Below are positions 53,901 to 64,000 of a stretch of DNA of 64,000 nucleotides, in pieces (position 1 is the first letter of the stretch; each line of letters starts with the position of its first letter). Origin of the DNA: Rhabditophanes sp. KR3021 (Eukaryota > Nematoda > Chromadorea > Rhabditida > Alloionematidae); the NCBI GenBank assembly GCA_963281155.1, contig CAUJLY010000002.1, positions 4,650,001 through 4,714,000 on the forward strand, read 5' to 3'. A program made the position numbers and the translations under genes. The notes below the pieces were generated by a model, which saw only the letters and a program-made list of their open reading frames with translations, did no database searches and was not told the DNA's origin.

Positions 53901-54465
53901 TAGTATTATTAGTATTTTTAGTATTTTTAATATTAAACTAAGTATGTAGTATTATGTATCAATTTTATTTAGTGATAGATCTTTTATTGAAGCTGAAATA
54001 GTTTTGATTTAATATGATTTAATATGGATGGACTAATTATAAAAATGAGAAATAGATAAATATTTTGACATATGGTAGGATGCGACAATTAAAATGTGTA
54101 GACCTTTGGCCTGAAATTTAGATGTGTAAATGTTTAAGACTTTAAAAATTCATATCTAAATTTATGTCTAAATTTAAGTAGATATTGTGTGCTGGTTGTA
54201 AGATAGATAAAATTGTAATTTGGAAAATTTGTTTTGATTGAATTATGAGGATTAGTTGAAAGACAGTTAAAAGGATATGAAGGAGAAGTCGAGGAGTAAA
54301 AGAACTAAGTGAATTAACTATCTCATTATCACCCCATCCATCAATTGAATTTGGTAAAGTTATTGTAAAAAATATAGACCCAAGAAGTGTGAACAAAGAA
54401 GATGTGTGCTATTTAAAATAAAAATTTTGTAGGCTTGATACTGAATTTATAAGGAGTTGCTTGGT

Positions 54466-54625
54466 CCGAGCATCTAAATGTATTTGGCGGGCATCTAATA
54501 CCCATTTGTTGAACATCTAAAATCTATCTGTTGAGCATCTAAAATTCATTTGTTGAGCATCTAAAATCCTGCTTTTGAGCGTCTATAATCCATTTGTTGA
54601 GCATCTACAAGCGAGTTGTTGGTGT
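54466..54625. repeat. ~27-bp tandem repeat, about 6-7 units
   Basis: The unit CATTTGTTGAGCATCTAAAA (plus 5-7 variable bases) recurs every 25-28 bp, for example near 54,476, 54,500, 54,528, 54,556, 54,581 and 54,605, with the GAGCATCTA core best kept. Confidence 0.75.
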
Positions 54626-57600
54626 GTATCTATTTTATAATGGTTACCATTGAGGGATGGTAATGATGGCGTCTTGCTAAAAGGACTTTTGAGATCTTAG
54701 CTTGATTAAGACAAATAATATGCTAGCCATCTCAATTATGCTATCAAATTGTTGAGAGAGGATGTATATTTAGTATTAAAGTTTGCAATGGCGTTTTCTT
54801 CTTAGTTATTTACATTCAAATTAACGTAACATTCTGTTATGCTACTCTGTGATGTAATGAATATGAATAAATGTATTTTTATGTATTAAAAGTGTCTTAA
54901 ATACACATATTTTGTAATTTTAAATGGTTAATATTTAAAAATAGTTAAAAATATTTAAATCATGCAAATCGTGCCATTATATCTGACAATTTAGAGGGTG
55001 CCTATGTGTATAAAAAGTGATGAGTATGCATTTTTGAGTGCCATTATTTGATGGATGTAACCGCATTTTCACAACATTAAACGTGTTGAGGTGATAAAGG
55101 AGGATTTTGCGTAAGATAGATATGTACTTAACATAAAATATTTGCCAAGAGTGATCAAACCTTTACTTAAAAGATTGGTAAGTTTAGCAGTCATTATGAT
55201 GCCAGAACAAAAGGCTTGTGTCTTGTTTTGGCTTACAGCATACAATGAATAAAAGTGTTATGGCCACAAAGGCCTTGTTTTCCTTCATATAACATTAATG
55301 CGATAATTTTTTGTTTCCTATTAACAGTAATGGCCAAAAGCATTAACTGCTTCCCATCACGTCTCGAATTATTATGTCGAGAATCTATTTTCCGTATAAA
55401 AGTTTTAGTATGATGTCTATATAAAACTTCTAGTATGAATGGGTCAACAATTATGTTTAAGCACACTCAATCACAACTTTCACTCTACCGAATTTTTAAA
55501 CATAAATTCTTTATTTATTTGGATATTTAGTTGTTTAGTTAAATAGTCTCTAGTCCTTTTTTAAAACTTGCACACCATTTTTTGAAATAATTGTATATTA
55601 AGATGGCAAAGTTTTTTGGTTAAATATACTCACCCTTCGGGCAAACAATTATGTATATGTTGTAAGTTAGTTAATATCTTTCTATCGATGCCTTACAATT
55701 TAATATCAAAGAAGCGAAGAATAAAAGGGTAGTATAAAAATGCTATCTATACATTTAAGACAGGAAGGAAGAGTTGCGTATCGTCTTAGAAGATTGACTA
55801 TTCTAAAAAATTGAATAATTCAAAGAGGAAATAATGGTGATATGTGCCACATCTTTTGCAACCTTTGTTATTATTTAGGCATTATAAAATATATTTTGGG
55901 AAATATAATAAATAGGTACTTTTAAGACAATCAAATCATAACAACTGCAACCAAGTGAGAGCATGTCTGCAATTTGAATTGCTTTGTTTGGATCTTTTTG
56001 TAGGTAGGTTTGTATGTGTTTGTTTATTCAGATATAGAAAGGTTATGTATCTCTTTAATGCATTATTTGAAAACTTTATTGTTAAGATTAGCTTGAAGCA
56101 ATTTGTTTGTTATCAAAACAATATTTTATTGACATCATTAGTGATTGGTGGTACCAATATAACAAAGTATGGGAATTATCATCTATTTGTAAATCATTCG
56201 AAATCGTTCTATCTACTTCACTTAATTTCAATTAATTAACCCGAACTAACGGGCCATCTCTTTTATTTAATTAGATCATTATATCTTTGCTGGAAAACAA
56301 GTCTGCCTTGGCATATATCTCAGGAAACATTATTTACATTATTACCTAACAATATACATACCCTCATCAATATATAATAAGTATACACTAAATATACACT
56401 AAAATATTATCTGTCGCCAATTTTTAAATGAGTTTTAAAAAATAGGCAATAAACTTTTTGAAATTGAAGAACATTTAAAGCATTTAAAAGTGCAAAAGGC
56501 TTTTTAATGGAAAGGCGGCTAGGCTAGTATTTATGACTCGATTTTGAAGAATAGCCTTTTGGTTACTACTACCATTTTCCAATAATGTAAGTGTTAATTA
56601 ATTACTGGGCTGTCATATTTCAATATGAACTGTTTACATCTACTAATTATCGGCCTATCAACTACAAGTTTTTTACTATCCAAATTTGTGGCAAAAATAA
56701 ATGTTTATTACGCCTAAGTTTGATGATTTTTCGGTTAGAATCACATTATAAAATAGTCATATCTAATAGGTTTATTTAGAGTAATGATTATTTTTTAGCC
56801 AAAAATGTTTTAGATGAATGCAGACCTGTTTAAATTTGTTTTCCCGTAGTTTCCATGGATTACGTATAATTTCTTTTTCAGTTCAATTCTCGCTAACAAT
56901 AACTACTTCCTATTGAGCTATTAGGCAAGATTTATTTTTGAAAACTTGAACTATTAGTCTGAAAAAAATTTAAAAAGATAAACGAATAATAGTTCTTTCG
57001 AGGGTGGAGATTTTTTTAAACATTAGGTCCGATCTTTGTGAGAAGATATAACAATTGAATGTGTAGCTGAATGTTTAGAATTTAAAAGCTTTTGAGATAT
57101 GATTGTAACTTTTTCACATAATATAATGTAGTTATGCTCCTTTAATTATGTTAACTATATAAACTCTTCCTTTTATTAGCCATATTTTGTTACTTTTCAT
57201 TTTTTAAGTTTATTAAAGCATAATGTTGGAAATGAATGAATAAAGTACTTGTCCGTATGCATGCAAAGAGGCATAAATACATATACTTTAAGTTTCGATT
57301 TTAATCTAAATTTAAAAAGACGACTAAGAAAAGAAGAGGTTAAAAGCGCCATGAGTAAATTTTTATTGTTAAGCTTTGCGGTATTAAGATAATCCTTTTA
57401 TATATTGATCTTATGTATACGTAATTTCAGTCTTAAACGTCAAAAAATACATTCTCTATATCATATTTGATATAACTATTTGTACTGCAGAATATACCAG
57501 TAAGTATAGTCAAATCTATTGGTATCTATTGAACTCATTTGGCATCTATTGAAATCCTTTGAAATCTATTTGATTGCAGCAATATTAATTTTATTAACTG

Positions 57601-60600
57601 ATCTGGCTATTAATAATTGGAAGATATTTTGCAACATCAATGACGTTCACTTCTCAAATAAAATCGCTCTAATATTATTAAAGGTTGCTACATTTTGATA
57701 GCAGTTTACTCAATTAGAATCCACCAAATTTCAAAAGTTCTGTGCAATCGTAATTTATTATTTCTTTCATGGACAAAGACTTTCACAAAAATCCAACGAT
57801 TCACTGAATAATAATCCAGTATTTATTTTGAATTTGCCGGAAAAGCAAAGCCGAATGTAAAATGAGAGCGGTATGTTAACCATTTAAATTGATGGGTTTA
57901 TAAACAATATAAGAGTTGATTTTAATTAAGATGGGTTAAAATAAAAAATATAGTAAATATGTTTGATACTGGTAATAAATATATTGTACTCGTCCTCCTT
58001 GGTTATATGGTAAAGGACAGTATAAATTAAAATGAGTAAAAATTAAATATTTATAAAAATATGGGTCAGCGGTTGTTATTATTTTGTATCTAATTTGATT
58101 AGCTACTTTGTTGGAATATATTTGTTTCAACACTAAAGCGGCATTAAAACTTGGATTCTATTATTAGAATAACCCCAAGCCAAAATAATTTGCCACTAAT
58201 TCTACCAAAAATATAACACTTTTATTAACGGACAAGGACAGAAGAGCAGTATCCATGAAAATATATCCATTGCATACCACAAACATCCATTTATCAAAAC
58301 ATCAAGTAACCATTGCAAAATTTTTGTCAATATCATTTCGTTAAACCCAGAAAGAAATAATTAACTTTTTTTCTCTTAATTTTAACTGTATGAGTAAAAG
58401 TATGAACGACGGATTAGACACAGTTAAATGGTGGTGAAATATTTTTAGATACATACACATACAAAATTTAGATAAAATATTTATTTTCTTGATAAACGTG
58501 AGGATTTTAAATGTTTCCCATTTAATTACTCCTATTGTTTATGCCGTTTAGCTTGTCAATAGCAACTCTTTGCCCAAATTCCTCATTCATCATTTTCAGT
58601 ATTTATTTATACCTACAATTTTATAAACTTCATTCAAACTTAAAGCCTAAGTCTTAAAAAATTGGACCCTATTATTAAGAATTGGTCAGAAAGTAGTCAT
58701 TAGGAAGAGTAAAATGGTATGGGTAAGAAAGGTTAACTTACACAACTCTCGAACCATGAATTTAAAAACTTCAAACACATTTAATATTAGGTTACAACGT
58801 TATTTTTTGTCCACACTTATAATCATAATAAATATAACTTTAACTATATGACAACATCGATGACATCATGCCTTAATGTTCTTCTTCATATCTTAATATA
58901 TCATTTGTTACTTTAAAATATTTGTGTTTCTTATATTAATAAAAATATTACCCATACTGGTATTTTTAACAATATTCATTTATTATACGAATTTATAAGA
59001 ATTGTTCATGAATAAGAGGGATGGACACCTTATGATCCATCGTTTAATGTTCAATGTATTCTTCTTTTCAAAAATCTTTACTTCCCCATAACTGTTTTCT
59101 CTCTTTATCTCAATCTTTTTTCAGCGCCATCCATCCATATATTCCTAACTATATCCTCAAACTATTTATTTAGAAGATAAATAAGTAAATTCACAGTATA
59201 CAAATATATTTTATAAGTACAACTAAATTTTTTTTGAACTAAGTAAGGTCGAGATAACCTTCGTTTGATTCTAATGAAATAATTAAATATATGTGTTTTA
59301 TTGTAATCAATGGTTGCCATAACAAACTATTGCTATTATGAGTAAATATTGTAATAAAAATAATATTTCTAAGATTGGTCCTATCAATATTCTTTGAATG
59401 TTTCGAGTATTTGCGCATATTTGTGAATGATTCGAATATTTTCGATTATTCATAAGGTTTTCCCAAAATGATTTATTTTAAAGAATACTTTTAGGTGATT
59501 AGGGACTTTCTCTACAATAAGTGTCACCCAAAAAATAAATAAAAGCCTTTTTGAATGTGAACTTTAGTTTTGTTTCTAAATTAACGATTTTATTTAAAAT
59601 GAAGATTTCACATTAACAAAATCAAATATTTATAGATTTTGTAATATACCTTAAGAGATATTTATTTATGTATATTATTCTATATTTATCTGTAAATGTC
59701 TTTGATATTTTTCTTTACCTAAATACAATATTGAACCATAAAATATTTACAAAATCTTCACACCTTAAAGTCTTGCGTGTGCTTTGTAGCTTTTACCTAT
59801 TTATTTTCAATTTCCGCTTTGCCACATTGTACACAAATTTGTGGAAATAAATTTAAATTCATATAAATTTATATTACATTATACACCATTTACATATTAC
59901 GCACCAACACTATCATATTGAATATTAAGCTGTTTTTTAGCGAAATATAGGCACTAGATAGATAGACATTAGATAATGAGGACATTTGCTTTTTAATGAG
60001 CTGAAAAGATATGGAAAATTGTATATGAACAGTACATATAAATGTGTGTGTCTACATTTTGTATATATGGATTTTTGGCAATTTTAGGTTAGACTAATAA
60101 TGTCAAAAAAGAGACGTTAAATAGAAGTGTTAGTTATAATATTTTTCAAAAAATTGTTGTCTATTAATTTGTATTCAATTTGTTGTTGGAAAGTTATTTG
60201 TTATCTTCACACATACAAACATTGTTGCGTTCAAATAAGTAAGTTTGTTATCAGCCAACCTAACCTTTTTTAACTAGAAGGATGTTTACTTGTTTTCATA
60301 AATTAGATTATTTCGAATAAAAAATTGAACTGTTTAAGGTGTCATTTGTTGAGAAGGGTGTCTGCCTAACTTTTTTAAATTATATAAAATTGAATAGGCC
60401 AGTATAATGATAAGCGTCTCTTATTACCTATATTTTATTGATATGAATGAGATGGGCAGTTTTTAAGATGTATCTTTGAAAGTGTTTTTTCGCCACAACG
60501 ATTGCATTTTATAAATATTTAAAGATCACACAAATATACGTACATTTTGCATAAATTGTTATGAAAGCGTATATAAGTTTAATGATAACTACTGGTTGAA

Positions 60601-62315
60601 TAATACTTAACAGATCTACTAATGAAGATGTGAAATCTGCATAGTACTCAAAACATTTTACATCCATTTTACATCTACTTTTTTCCGTTAGTTTGACGAG
60701 TCTACTGATAAATTGTAATATCTTGTTAAACAAAGACAGCTAATAAGACAGATAATCATTTTATAATGACGTTAATTTGACCAATTACGTTCATATTTTC
60801 TTATTTATTTTGTAAGGTTACTAACACGGTTCAAATAACTAAATTTAGAAATTTAAGAAAGTGTATCTAGAATGTCTAAAATATGTAGAAGTATATAAGC
60901 TTGAGGCATTTTTGATACGTATACTTTTACAGCAAATGTAATGTAATTTTTAAATAATATTTTTGGACAAATCTTGACAATATACTCATATCTAATTACA
61001 AAATTTGCACATAACACATATATTTTATTTGCATCAAGTAAAAAGAACTTACTTTGTAAGGATAGACCGAAGAAGTATTAAAGACATAGACTTGAAATAG
61101 TATTTTATACTGCAAAAAATGATGAGTAAGAGAAAGATAAACTTAAAAGGTATGTTTCTCTCTTTCATTATTAAATTAGATTGAATATGTATTTGAAATT
61201 GAATTTATTTAGTGTATATAAACATGTCCATAATCGCATTCTTTTTATTTGATACAATGTACTATGTAAGCTATGCATCAATCTAAAGCCTCTGATTCGC
61301 CATTTTAAGCTAAGAAGTGGTAATTTTTTACTTGTAATATCATTGATAGAATATTTTATTATGTACAAGAGAATTGAGTTCTAACTTTTAACTGGTTTTA
61401 GTGTGTGTTCACTATCATGTAACGAAGGCTTCTAACAAATTTCTATAAATTCCGTGTTAAATTTTTGTATATGGAGGAAGTTTTGGAAAGTTGTCGATAA
61501 ATGAAATAGACGTAAGTAGGCATATAAGTATGTGCTAATTAATTCAATTAAGGCTCTTTTGGCGAGGGCAAGTTTGTAAACAATTTGAAGTTATTTCACA
61601 AAATATATTACCATATATTAGTATTAAATTTTGAATATAATCCACCAATACCCTATATTTCCTTGTTATTTTTGAAGACTAATTATAACAAAAATAGCAA
61701 TCATTTGTTAATATTTCCTTTAAACACTCTTAAATTTGTCTACAATATACTAACGACTATTTGTTTAAGTTGTTTATAAAAAGTTCTATAACAAGGGATT
61801 ACATTAAAGCTCTTTCAAATTCATTTTTTAGTTTTTACTAATTAAGGATAGCTAATTACCTTTCTACAAATATTTGAATTATTAATTGTAATGAGGGAAT
61901 AATGAATTGATATTTAGTTCTCAATAATATAATTTTATACTCTTTTAATAATTTTATATTTATACGATGAGATAGCACGGAAGACTCTTTATATGTCATT
62001 TTGTATGTGTACATATAATTTAAATAAGTGGAAGATATAAATATATGATTATGTTGTAAAATGACATCTTTGAAAGTTTTATATTCTGGATTTACATACA
62101 ACTCATCATAGTAGCTATAAGTAAGAATTATTAATATTGCCAATTAATATCATTCGATTTAACGTATAAAGACATTAGTGATATAATAATGGTAATGAAA
62201 TGTTTTTTATAATTTGTTTTTATTTCTATTTAATTTGTTACATTTATTTTTAATTTGTTAATACATTATATAGATATTTAATAAATATCATAATTTGTTA
62301 TATGAATAGTATATT

Positions 62316-62380
62316 TTCATTAATTCTTTTTATATCTCTATTAATTCTTTTTATATCTCTATTATTTGTTTCTATATCGT
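62316..62380. repeat. Short tandem duplication (TTAATTCTTTTTATATCTCTA)n
   Basis: Two perfect consecutive 21-bp units, with a third decayed one (ATTATTTGTTTCTATATC), inside a T-rich tract. Confidence 0.65.
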
Positions 62381-62665
62381 TATTATATGATTGTTATTTT
62401 AATACTATATCATTTTGGCCTATTATTATTTTATTAGAAAGTGATCTAATTAAATCGTACAAGTACATAAAGTAAAGGTTAAATTGTATTAAATAAATGA
62501 TTGGTGAATTAAATAGTTAGCGTCATTATTTTGATACGAATGTCCCTATTATTCAGTTAGACGAATGATTTCAGGTCACTAAATCGGTAGTCTCTAAATC
62601 AAAGTTATTTGTACATGTTAATACTATTGTACTATTTTGCCACAAATTGTTTTTAAAAACATTTG

Positions 62666-64000
62666 ATGAAGACTGCCGTTTTCGGTGATCATTCCGGCGG
62701 TTCAGCTTCCGCCAATTTCACCGGGGCACCCCCTCTCACTTTTACTCCTCCTGCATTATTATCAGCTGGAACAAGTACTAATCATCATGGAAGGAGAAGT
62801 GGGTCTAGTGCCGTAATTGGACCTGGACGGATTGTTCAACACCCCCGAAGGCATTCTCGAATGCAAAATGTAAGATTAATAATAACAACCGCACTTTGGA
62901 GATATTAAGTCTTCAAAAGCTAAAAATTAAAACAAAATTATAAATAATATAAATATGTCGAGACCAATTAATTTTGATGGGAGGGTTGTATGAAAGTGGG
63001 TAAATAAGGATGACGAAAAATAAGGGAAGGTGTTCATTTTTAAAACATCTGTCATTTTAACAATTTTCTGCAGCTTTTTGCTTTCAGCTTAGTCACATTA
63101 GTATAATTTTAATTGAATTGCCATTTATATATGTGAATATCCACATTGCTTAATATTATTTGCGTATTATTGATATTCTATGTACGAAAATTTGAACCGT
63201 GTTTTTGTTCGTACAACCCCAAATCGAAGCTTTGCCATCTTGGATAGGCCTCTGTTGAAGACGGCTAGTCAATATCAAGAACATAGAATGAAACATCCTG
63301 TTTTGACTGCTTTTTTGTCTAATCAAAATTACATTAAGGTAAATAAGAGAAATATGTAATGAGGTCCAATTCCATCTAAAGATATGATATTTAAAGGAGA
63401 AGTTGAAGTAGAAGTATTATGTAGTTTATACATTTGAGATGACGTATTGTCTATTTAATCTCGGCTTTTTTAATTTAGACAGTAATGCAAACAATTAATG
63501 ATTGTTTGAATGATTTGTTAACATGAAATATATAATAGTATGAAATGATGTGTGTCCAAAAAAGTAACCGTCATGTAATCATTAAACTCAAAAGGGTTTG
63601 TCCACATTAGTAGTACTAGAGAAAAGAATTAATTTTGACAGCTTTGGTTTTGGGTAAAATATTGCCATAACATTATTCAATATTTTTGCCGCTTTTGTTC
63701 TTCCATATTTTTATAAATGAATTTGACAATGTGGTCACAGCTAGCTGTTAATCAAGGAGAAGACGATTTTAGATCTCTTCTGCCTCTGATGACAAAGACA
63801 CCTGCACCATCTTCTAGTCCTAAAGGATCATATTATGCTAATCCATTTTCTACCTTATCAGCAACCCAGAGACGTAATACTTTCATTACTAATAGACAAG
63901 CCAGATTATCATCTAACGCCTCGGCCAAACAGCCTCTTGAAACTGTTTTAGAGGAAGAAGAACATGCTTTTTCGTATGTTTCTGAAGATCGTGATGATGT
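62666..64000 (+). CDS. 5' part of an unrecognised gene with two alternative first exons
   Basis: Exon 1a (62666-62869) encodes MKTAVFGDHSGGSASANF...RRHSRMQN and ends at a GTAAGA donor. Exon 1b (63180-63338) has its own ATG, encodes MYENLNRVFVRTTPNRSF...SNQNYIK and ends at AAG|GTAAAT; it has no acceptor in front. Both donors are phase 0 and fit the next exon, which starts at 63741 after TGGTCACAG (LAVNQGEDDFRSLLPLMTKT...) and runs off the window open. The pattern suggests alternative promoters giving two N-termini. The visible sequence is Ser/Pro-rich with an acidic end (VLEEEEHAF) and resembles a cytosolic, disordered N-terminus. I do not recognise the family. Confidence 0.55.

Larger units (their letters stand above)
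51000..62665. other. 11.6-kb gene desert
   Basis: Very AT-rich DNA (higher A+T than the gene-dense part) with no supportable gene. Short frames here have random composition and no splice context. It contains several simple or tandem repeats, the clearest listed separately. It lies between PLK1 (-) and the 5' end of an unrecognised plus-strand gene with two apparent first exons, so it may be a long regulatory region. A first exon or non-coding RNA further left cannot be excluded. Confidence 0.5.

Noticed and set aside
55233..55466. Minus-strand 77-codon frame in the gene desert
   Set aside because: No ATG-to-splice context, no recognised motif, and only slightly longer than chance expects; could be a transposon shred but cannot be supported.
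61856..62143. Minus-strand 95-codon frame
   Set aside because: Composition (Ile, Tyr, Leu, Lys) is what random AT-rich DNA encodes; no family features.
1..64000. CRISPR arrays, prokaryotic operons, ribosome binding sites, riboswitches
   Set aside because: The DNA is clearly eukaryotic nuclear sequence; the tandem repeats lack the repeat-spacer structure of CRISPR.

Overview
The window is nuclear DNA of a small, AT-rich (roughly two thirds A+T) animal genome, and the gene content points to a nematode. It has spliceosomal introns, most only 38-56 nt long. The nuclear receptor has the supplementary-receptor P-box (CNGCKTFFRR). There is a cuticlin-like ZP protein with a dibasic cleavage site and a membrane anchor, and a secreted M14 carboxypeptidase ending in a ShK domain. 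Several genes have a splice acceptor just before the ATG, and same-strand genes sit close together, as expected for spliced-leader trans-splicing and operons. I cannot name the species.

Layout. 0.5-4 kb (-): CDC26 and a TMPPE-like membrane phosphoesterase. 4.4-7.3 kb (+): ATP synthase subunit d and a FoxP factor. 7.9-9.4 kb (-): nuclear receptor. 10.7-12.7 kb (+): V-ATPase subunit A. 13.7-15.4 kb: a pogo-like MITE, a 43-bp tandem repeat and a small orphan gene. 16.2-19.7 kb (+): TBC1D5. 20.6-26 kb (-): carboxypeptidase-ShK. 27.5-29.4 kb (-): ZP protein. 30-31.5 kb (-): Shc-like PTB-SH2 adaptor. 31.9-41 kb (+): mitochondrial EF-Tu, COG5, AGPAT5-like acyltransferase, Bax inhibitor-1. 41.4-42.4 kb: a decayed gene. 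42.6-47.2 kb (-): ARPC4, EMC7 and a CYK-4/RACGAP1 homologue, closely spaced. 47.5-48.9 kb (+): RED/IK. 49.2-51 kb (-): Polo-like kinase 1. 51-62.6 kb: 11.6 kb with no supportable gene. 62.7-64 kb (+): the 5' end of an unrecognised gene with two apparent alternative first exons.

Main discovery. Introns fall into two size classes. Eight of the ten introns longer than about 590 nt (in TMPPE, TBC1D5, the carboxypeptidase three times, TUFM, COG5 and ARPC4) each contain one copy of the same GIY-YIG endonuclease-like coding sequence. All eight copies run antisense to the host gene, and where the end can be placed the ORF stops 31-182 nt from the host 5' splice site. Seven are decayed. One, in the ARPC4 intron at 46,017-46,820, is an uninterrupted 267-codon ORF that keeps the GIY-YIG residues. 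Two well-resolved copies also carry a decayed C2H2-type zinc finger upstream of the nuclease domain. The pattern suggests a mobile spliceosomal intron (introner-like element) that carries its own antisense endonuclease, or at least a nuclease element that accumulates only antisense inside introns. The TUFM copy has a perfect 8-bp direct repeat at its intron borders, compatible with a target-site duplication.

The remaining genes are housekeeping (ATP synthesis, proton pumping, Golgi tethering, ER membrane insertion, splicing), cell division (CDC26, PLK1, CYK-4, ARPC4) and extracellular or signalling genes. Nothing else ties them into one pathway; the shared property of the region is the intron-resident element.
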